A DNA stretch of 64,000 bases from Phoronis australis. Taxonomy: Eukaryota; Phoronida; Phoronidae. A program made the position numbers and the translations under genes. Position 1 is the stretch's first letter. Each line of letters opens with the position of its first letter. The notes under the pieces were generated by a model. It had not been told where the DNA came from and did not search any database. It was given only the letters and a program-made list of their open reading frames with translations. Where the stretch lies: contig NMRA01000167.1 in NCBI GenBank assembly GCA_002633005.1, positions 373,124-437,123 on the forward strand, read 5' to 3'. Below, piece after piece: positions 36,901-45,900 of this stretch.

Positions 36901-39900
36901 GTTCTGACCATATTTTTGCAGTTGATTTATACTATATCGATTCGACCGAACAAAGGGTCTTAGTTACCGCAATACTCCATCCAAATGCTAAGCATGGGTT
37001 GAAAGCGTCGCTGAACATGAAACAGAAATGCTCTTACAACCCCGGTACGTCTGCATGGAGATGAAATACAGACCTGTTATTGTACATTTCACGTAGACTT
37101 CTACGCTAATCGTGAGTGCATAAAGAAACAAATGGAGAACTTGCCGGAACTGAAAGGTGTTCAAGACGAAAAGAAATTGACATTTAGTCTCAGTAGTGTG
37201 CGTCGAAGATTTGACGAACCTCGAAGCTCTCCAGGGAAATGTTTCATGACAGTGACTTAAGATTTGACACAGAAATTTTTAATTTTGTTCCTGCTTCACA
37301 ATCGTTACTAGAACAAGGTTTAACCAGGTAAATAAAAACTAACTACATTCTAAAAACACTTTATATAGAAATCATCTCAATAATTAGCTGCTATTGTGCG
37401 TGTACATTACCTGAGACTGCCCTTTTACCTAAGTGATATTTATATATTTTTATGAAATATTCATGTGGAGTGTAAGACCAAATTCCAAAAATTTCTGTTA
37501 TAAGCCCACACCTTTAAGTACATGTAAGAGCAAACCTGGTATTAGGATGAAAAACGTGTAGCTGCGGTAAGTAACAGGACGTTCTAGTGGCTTGAAGAAC
37601 TTTAGCGATCAAACTGTTTTGGAGAAGCCTGGACTTGTCGGCATATAACCTCCAGCATGAGCACTGCAATGACAAGTTGCAAAGCTCCTTGAAAGCGCCT
37701 GCGTCGAAGAGACAGATACATGTACTACAAGAGAGGACAAATACATGTACTAGGCATTCATTCATAACATCTTTCTTAAGCTGCTACTGTTGCTTATTTC
37801 ACAAGAATGACACACATAGCTGAGGCTTCTGATTTTTTTGAAAACTTTCGGCAGTCTTGTCAGCCTTCGCGGATGAACGTGGTTCTCCAAGTGAAAGAAA
37901 CAAAGGCTCTCTGTTGTTGCAAAGTTGCTGCAAGCTGTCGTCGTAGGTGTTTCACAGTTGCTCTGCCATATGTTATGTCCACACGCTGGCACTCCGTGCT
38001 GTTTGATTGATTTTCTCCAGGGTCGCTATCCTAGAGATGAATAAGTAAGCACCAGGTTTGACTGGTATAGAGATGTCTGACAAGAATCGGGAGATGATGC
38101 AACGACCCTGTGAAGTTAGTGTTGATCATGATCCCTTTGTTACCAATCAGCTGCCGAAGAGATATAAAGAGAGTGAGGGAGGGAGATGAGAGAGAGGCAG
38201 CCATGGGATGCACGAGTAACCGATACATTGAAGTCTGGTGATAATATTATGATGGGGGCTCCTCACGACCGAGAATTTTATCTTCAGCAGGTGGGTATCG
38301 CAAGTTAATCTCAGGTCCTGATGACTGCTATCTCTGGCAAGGAATAATGCGAGAAGTTAGTGGCGACGCATGTACCTTTGCTCTGCAGGTCTGATGGATT
38401 TGTTCTTAGCTGTTGGAATGCCGTGTTTGGATGGAATGGTAGAATGGAACAGTATATAGACATTGGTTCCACTGTCAAACTTTTGGGGCTTAATGGCGTC
38501 TGACTGCTCTCCATGCATGCGCGCAGTCACCGGTTGTCACGCAAGTTCATTTCTATAAGGGAAAGAACAGAGCAGTGTTGTAAAGATCGAGGTTGTCTGA
38601 CGTGAGGGTAGCGTGGTTATGGCACACGACTTGTCTGACACCGTATAACCTCTCATCTTCCCCCAGTGCCTTAGGTCACTTTTAACATCACATACGTCAA
38701 CATGGGATCAACAAATGAACAGCCCTGAAGTCTCATTATTGCTTAGAACATCTGCCAGCATGCTATGGCGTGCCTTTAGATTCCACATCCATATCCTATT
38801 GTAGAAACAACTGGGTACAAAGACCCACCTCATAAGTCAAACACATCGCTGGAGATATTCAAGATAATGTCTCTTTTCCACTGAGTGCTCATTTTGACCC
38901 AGTTCCACCTAAACTGAGTGTTATGATCTATTGTCAAGGTACAGCACTGGGTAAGAAGTTCGTCGCTGATTCGTGTGGCTGTCACAAATAGCTTCTTTCA
39001 TGCACGACATACTGCAGTTACTCTGATGGAGAGGGCTGCTGCAATAAACACACCGACGGACGGGCTGCTTGGATTGATGATGACATGGACCAAGAGCATA
39101 ATTTGGGCGGAATCATTTACAATGAACGATGCACAATACTAGCAGGAAGAAGGCACTGTTGAGGGACATATTTTGTTGTACTGTATTACCGAGATGGTGA
39201 TTTGACTTACGATCCATAAACAGATCAAAGAGTAGAACCCACAACAACACTTATTGCTTTGGATCGTTTATGATATCCGAAAAGGCCTTATGACTGAACA
39301 TATGTCGTCGGCTGATCGAAAACACAAGACCTTTTTGTAACAAATTATCTATCAAACGCTGGGGTCCTGCCTAAGGCTTGGTTACAATCTTCGTTCATTG
39401 AAAGATTTAATGTGTTTTTTAATTAAATCAAATTGTGGCCATTGTAATATTAAAAACCGGACGATTGCCGCACAAATGAAAAATATCCGCCTGCATTATG
39501 GCCCTCAAATATTAAAGCTGATTCGCAATGTTCAGAAGTCTCTCTGCCGACCAGGCGACTGCATTGTGACATTGATTTCGTCATCAAATGCCAACGACTC
39601 CATCTGATCCCCACTTTCTCCATGTTGAAGCCAGCTAATGCCAGAAGTTTGTCACAACATGATTTCAAGAGACTACAAGAAAAGTTGCTTTCCACTGAGT
39701 TGAGTAACAATAGGAAAAGTAAAATAAAGTTGCTTGAGGAGTACAGCAATCTGTCACGTGAATTACGTTCATCTGTTGTATTCCTGATTTGGATTTCCAT
39801 TGAGCAGTTACTGAAAACCTCTTGCAAAGCAGTGACAGAAAACAGGAAAGTTCGGCATGCTAGTAAGAACGTCAGTCTTAAACGCAATTATGGCTACAAG

Positions 39901-42900
39901 GTTGTCGTCAATTTGTCTAGTACTCCAATTAGTGATGCTGAAAGAGCACTCTTTAGCAAAGGGTTAACCTTCGGTATCCCCAATCAACACATCAATGCCA
40001 TGCCATTGGGCACTAAATTATTCTAAAACAACACCACTTCTACCCTAATCCCTGACAAAATGAGGTTATAACATCGCCTTCGGGAACTGTGTTATCGCTA
40101 CACCTATGCATGTAGATATAACAGTAAACAACTTCAGAATGTCACACGGGATAAGTACCAGGGTTTGTATTTTCTGTCACAACGTCAAGACATCACCATC
40201 GCGCGTCCTGGCAAAGGCAACAGTATTGTGATCATAGAAAAGATTGACTGCCTCTCTGAGTTCCATGACATCGTTAATGACAGTTCTAAATTCGTCAAGC
40301 TCGATCATGACCCGACAGCTAAACGCGAACAACATCTACAGAACTGTTTATATAATCTTAAACGGACAGGTGCATTGGACCTGGACACTTACAATGGTAT
40401 AAGACCATGCCGGTCAAAGCCAGCACTTCTGTACGGCCTCCCTAAGACACGCATGGATGGTGTACCGCTGCGACCTATTGTATCCTGTGTCGGAAATTAC
40501 ACTCATGAGCTTGACAAATTCTTAGTTAAAATTCTCAAACTTATTAGTGAGAATGACGCACTTAAAGATTCTTTTCAGTTTGTTAATGAAGTCCGGGCAC
40601 TTAATAATAATAATGATAATGATAATAATCATTTATCGTACATCCTAGGCTTTGCCTACTCATACATAAATACATAAATTCAAACGTATATTCAGAATAT
40701 TTACACGGAGAGCAGTTCTTCTCTTAAAGCCATAGCCTTCTGAATATACAATGCGAGGCGCTGGATGCCGTTATGATTTTTCTGTTGGAATGAACTAACA
40801 AGAGGATAGTTAGCATTCACAAGCTCTGGTAGAGGATTTCTTCTTAGGTCTCCAAGAACAGAGCATCGACACAAGAAATGAGACTCATCTTCAATTTCAC
40901 CCAGACAGCATATTCCGCATTTTCTCTCACGTCTTTGAATACCCATATGCGTCCTTTTCTCTATGTTAACTAAGTGACCTGAACATCGAAATTGCGCGTA
41001 AACAATTCACATATTGCTTGCTAACAAGATCACATTTAATTAGACCATAAAATTCATGTTTACATGTATTTGACCTACCTATTTCCAGTTACCATACCTG
41101 TACGCCACATTCCAATAATCTCTGTTTGAATACAATAATAAAACCAGCGCTATTGCCTGGGCCAAACAACCACACTTCTGCCTAGCCGTACTTATACAAC
41201 ATTTCTTTGACACTGTGTGCCCAGTTACAATTACCATTTTCACCTTGTTCCCTAAGCATACTATAACACTTCAGTGGGTACCCATGTTTTTCCATATCGA
41301 CTGCAGTAATTTTGTCCGATAGATAATTGGTTTATTTTGTAATTAACAATTGTCTCCCACATTCACCACGAACCATAGCATTTGGTGTTTTAATACTCAA
41401 TCAGTATGAACTTTTCAATAGATTCACACATTGATGTGCATAAAATAAACGAGAAATATCTACACTATCAAATGCCTGACCACTCCAATTCAGTAATATG
41501 ATTATTATCAGGCTTTGTAGTGTATACAGGCTCTGACAAGCTTTGTTTTATAATATTCCAAACTCTATTAGGATTCCTCACTGACTCACAAAGCTCACCT
41601 TGTTTATCGTTATAGTATCACCTTCTCGTCATTTTACATAACTTTTTGTATTCATTTCTACTAGCAAGATAATTTCTCTGGTCTAATTCACTCCGAGACA
41701 CCCTAAATTTTCGCAGTAGACGCTTCTTTTGTAGTTTCCTCTCTTTGCACTCACTGTCAAACCATGCGGGTCTACGTGGTTTTCTTACACACCTGTTTTG
41801 CCTCACGAACATGCCCGCTCGACATGACTGGAGCAAGTCCACTAAGCCTTTAACACTCTCATTTTTGTCAAAGTCAACACAGCTTATAATTTCTCGACAA
41901 TTAACTTTTGGTTCCTGGCTTTGTAATTTTCCTAAAAATACACCTGCTTTCTCATTATGCCATCTATATCTTACTCGTTCTTGCAATACTATAGAAGGTC
42001 CAACAGTGTCTTTCTGACATAATTTTGCAGGGGTACTGGGGGTAAAAATTAAAGGAAAATGCAACGATAAATCACATTGCAATACTTTAAAATCTTGAAT
42101 GTACTCGAACAACGATATCTCGGCAAGAACATAATCAATGGTGCTACAACCTCTCGTCGAAACAAAAGTAAAATTGCCATCAGGATCATATTTCAATCTA
42201 CCATTAACAATGTGGATACCATGACCCATACACAAATCAATTAAAGTTTTACCAAAATTATTAGTTTTGTAATCTTGGTTTTTCCTTGGTTTGGCAAAAT
42301 CCTCCTCTACACAGACACAGCTATCTTCTACATGTATAACACGGACACTTAATGATGCACCATTTATGGGTAGTCTAGATGTTTGCAGCCTCTTCACTAA
42401 TGTACCTGTAGGTGAAGTCATTGAATTGTGTCTTAGCAAGGTGTATACTGATAGTGACGAGGTCCATAAATTGACTCGTGACCAATTTCGTAAGTTACTC
42501 ACAATCGCAGTTAAACAGAACCATTCTCTGTTTGATGATAACTTTTACGATCAGATTGACGGAGTGGCCATGGCTTCACCCCTGGGACCAGTGGTAGCTA
42601 ATATTTTCATGTACAATCTCGAGACTGAGGCTCTGGCTAGTTGTATACCGATTGTAAACCGCAATTTTATCGTAGGTATGTGGACGATACGCTTGTTGTG
42701 TTTTCATCCAAGAACTCAGTCATTACCTTTTTCAATCACATCAACAATACACATCCATCCATCAACTTCACCGGTGAATCTGAGCAGCAGTCGTGTTTAT
42801 CGTTTCTAGATTTATTGATTAAACGTGAGAATAGCACCGTTGTTACATCTATGTATCGTAAACCTAGTTTTTCTGGGCTTTACTTTAAATTTGATGGTTT

Positions 42901-45900
42901 TGTGCCGATCCAATACAAGAGGGGACAAGTTAGTTGCTTGTTACACCGTGCCTAGAGAATTTATCCCACCAATTTAAATTTTGATAGTGACGTAGGTAGG
43001 ATTTTCCATTTATTGTGTACATGTACCAGTGGTTACTCTCTGAATTTTTCGAATATCTGTAAAAGGCACTTCCTTTCAAAAATTAATGAGGCAGATAAGG
43101 TAGCTGTTATTGGACCTGAGGAAAAGAAAGTTTGATTTTATCTTGGTTACACCGTGCCAAGTAGTATAAAATTGAAACGTCAATTATCTCGCCTTACTCA
43201 TTGCATAGACCCAGCCGTTGTTTTCAAAACTCTTTCCAATATGCTTTGTAAACTGAAGTCACCCATCCCTTTGTTGAACAAGAGCAATGTTGTTTATCCG
43301 GTTGAATGTGACAACTGCAAGGAATTCTATATCGGACTCACACAGAGACGCCTCTGTGGCAGGCTGAAAGGACATCACATCTCTGAGAAAAGAAACATTT
43401 ATAGGCATTGTGTAAGAAACAATCATCAAACCTGTTCTGTTGTGTTATCTGCAGAGAAGCTAAAAAGGAACTACTATACATTAAAGAGTCATCTGCCATT
43501 CAGAACCAGCATGCTACTGATTATTTGAATAACATGCAGAGCTCAGTTGCCCTGCAACTATGGTGATGACCAGCTACTGAATAGATTACCTGTATCTCTC
43601 ACTTCACTTCATAGATGTCATCTGAGCTTTATGTTTGGAACTTGCTGTCCTTTATAAATATCCTTATGGTATCTCATGAATAGACGGAACGTTGATTTAA
43701 CATGAACTTTTTCATTTGTGCGGCGATCCTCCGGTTTTTAGTGTCTTTTTGTAAGCCAAAATGGGTCACATCGAATAAAAAATAGATGTTGATGTGGAAT
43801 GTTACCCTGAACCAATAACCAATTACAATTTGCTGTCACCTTGTGTTGTTCAAATCATTTGAAAGCACTCTGTGACTTCACGTGAGCTTTAAAATGTTTG
43901 TCAAAACACGGCCGCTTACAACACTTAAAAATCCACTGGCTAGAATTCATTGTCATTGCAAAATATGAAATCCCCGTATAACGGTTCAAGAAGCTTTTTT
44001 TTTAAATGAAAACCTAAACAAACGACATCATGATCACCCGTTTGTGTATTTTTCAGTTGACGGCAACTGGGCAGCGTGGAAGGAATGGGGAGACTGTTCA
44101 TCGACATGCGGAAATGGTTGGCGCGAAAGCATTCGCACGTGCTCCAACCCGCCACCTTCTTCCAATGGAGGTAGATTCTGCCCTGGACACAATTCGCTTT
44201 TTGGCGTTTGCACTGGAAACTTCCCGTGTGACTACTACAAGAGAGGTTTGTCAAGCTTTAATAGGCCTGTTTATTGTCTGGTAAAGGACTTTTTCAATTG
44301 CAGATAAATCGGTGAAGGAAAATGCACACCATGTGATTTATACATGTGCATGTAAATACTTGTACATGTACACTGTCAACCTTCGCTGTGTTCTTTCACC
44401 TAGAAGCAGGTACATGTAGCTGTTTAAACTGCCATTCCCCGACAACATAAGTTAACATATATATATTTATTAAACGTCTGAAAGGGCAACGTTTTATCAT
44501 CACGTTAGCACCATTAAGAAAATGTCAGTTCTTTCTGAAAAACCGGTGTAAATTCAAATTCATGCCGCTTTGAGTTTCAAATTTGTTCTGGAAGTTCTTA
44601 CACAGCGAAGCGAGTCTTGCATCTTTGTGTGAAACCGCGGTGATATCAGACATCAGTGACGCGTCTTAACACAACGTCCCAATTCATCATCTTGTTGATT
44701 GCTTATATATTTGTTGAGAGGTCAATAAATTTGTGACTGTTTCCTTGGCGATAGACTGAAGTGGAGTAAAATGCTCACGCCTCAACCCGTATGCTGAAGA
44801 AAAGCTGTTGTTTAGATCTCCCAAAAGGTACCAAAACCGAACGGCCAATAACGGTTTTCTAAGACGTTCATTTACAAGACCCATTTAGCTCACCAACTGG
44901 GAACATGAAATAGTTAATTTATCTGAAGAAATGGTTTGAGTTCTAGTGATAAATATCGATTATTAAAATGCATTTCATGAATATGGAATTTCTGAAAAGA
45001 ATATTCCACAAAGGTTGACCATCACTTAAGGGGATTCCGGTGTAAACAACTTAACGTTTTTAACCTCTTTTAGTCGTATTGAAAGACTTTGAACCATTAA
45101 AACGGTGGAACTTTATTAGTTAGACCACATCCTCTGTTTAAGCCAATCCTATTTGGTGTGCCTCGGGCTACAGACATTAGGTCGCAAGTTCTTGTACTGA
45201 GATTTCTTAGTTCACAGTGTAGATACGCTGGATGTATCCACAACAAAACGTTTTTCAGCGGCTTTTGTTTGGTACACATGTGAATGTAGATTTTGGCCTG
45301 ATAATGTTTTAGGAACCCAATTCTAAACAAATTTACCATAGTACATGTACACGCAAATTTACATTTACTCCACCTGGAGACTGCACACCAACAGTGAGAC
45401 ATGGCCTCTAACGTTGTGCATGCCGCCATGTACATGTATAGTGTACACGGAATGGCTCTACTTTCCCGTATTTCACGGCATATACTTAACGACGTTTTGA
45501 ATGCCCGTATTTACACATATAAGGGCGAGAGCGTCTCATTTTAAAATTTTCCTGGTTATTGTTCAGCGTTTATTTCTCAGCCGTTGTTCGTGGATTGTGA
45601 TTAAACAAGCGTATAATTTGCAAGATGGAAAAAAGGCTTAAAAGAAGGTTTGGAAGGTTTTAAAGACATGTGCATACGCAATAGAAAATTTTTAAAGGAT
45701 TTTCTTTCAAACTCATGGGACCTAGTGAGTATGAGAACAAAGACTGGGGTCTGCTGTAATTAGGAGTCATTATCGCATTCTTGAGTACGATTAGGTTATG
45801 CGCAGTGTTTGTGAGAGGATTTGGTTAACCGTGCTTAACTAAGCCACAGTTGATTTTCAAGGGACAATTTTAGGAGCGTTCCCCCAGGTCATTGGGGAAA

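Noticed and set aside
37866-38010. ORF 37807-38010 rich in cysteines as a possible further domain exon
   Set aside because: No acceptor/donor pair in phase 1 and no family pattern; lies in sequence with many stops in the other frames.
41745-42017. + strand ORF over the nested LINE
   Set aside because: Antisense shadow of the LINE endonuclease/linker frame.
44340-44415. Clustered ACATGTA palindromes as a regulatory site
   Set aside because: The same palindrome is scattered throughout the window in introns and intergenic DNA, so it is background composition.
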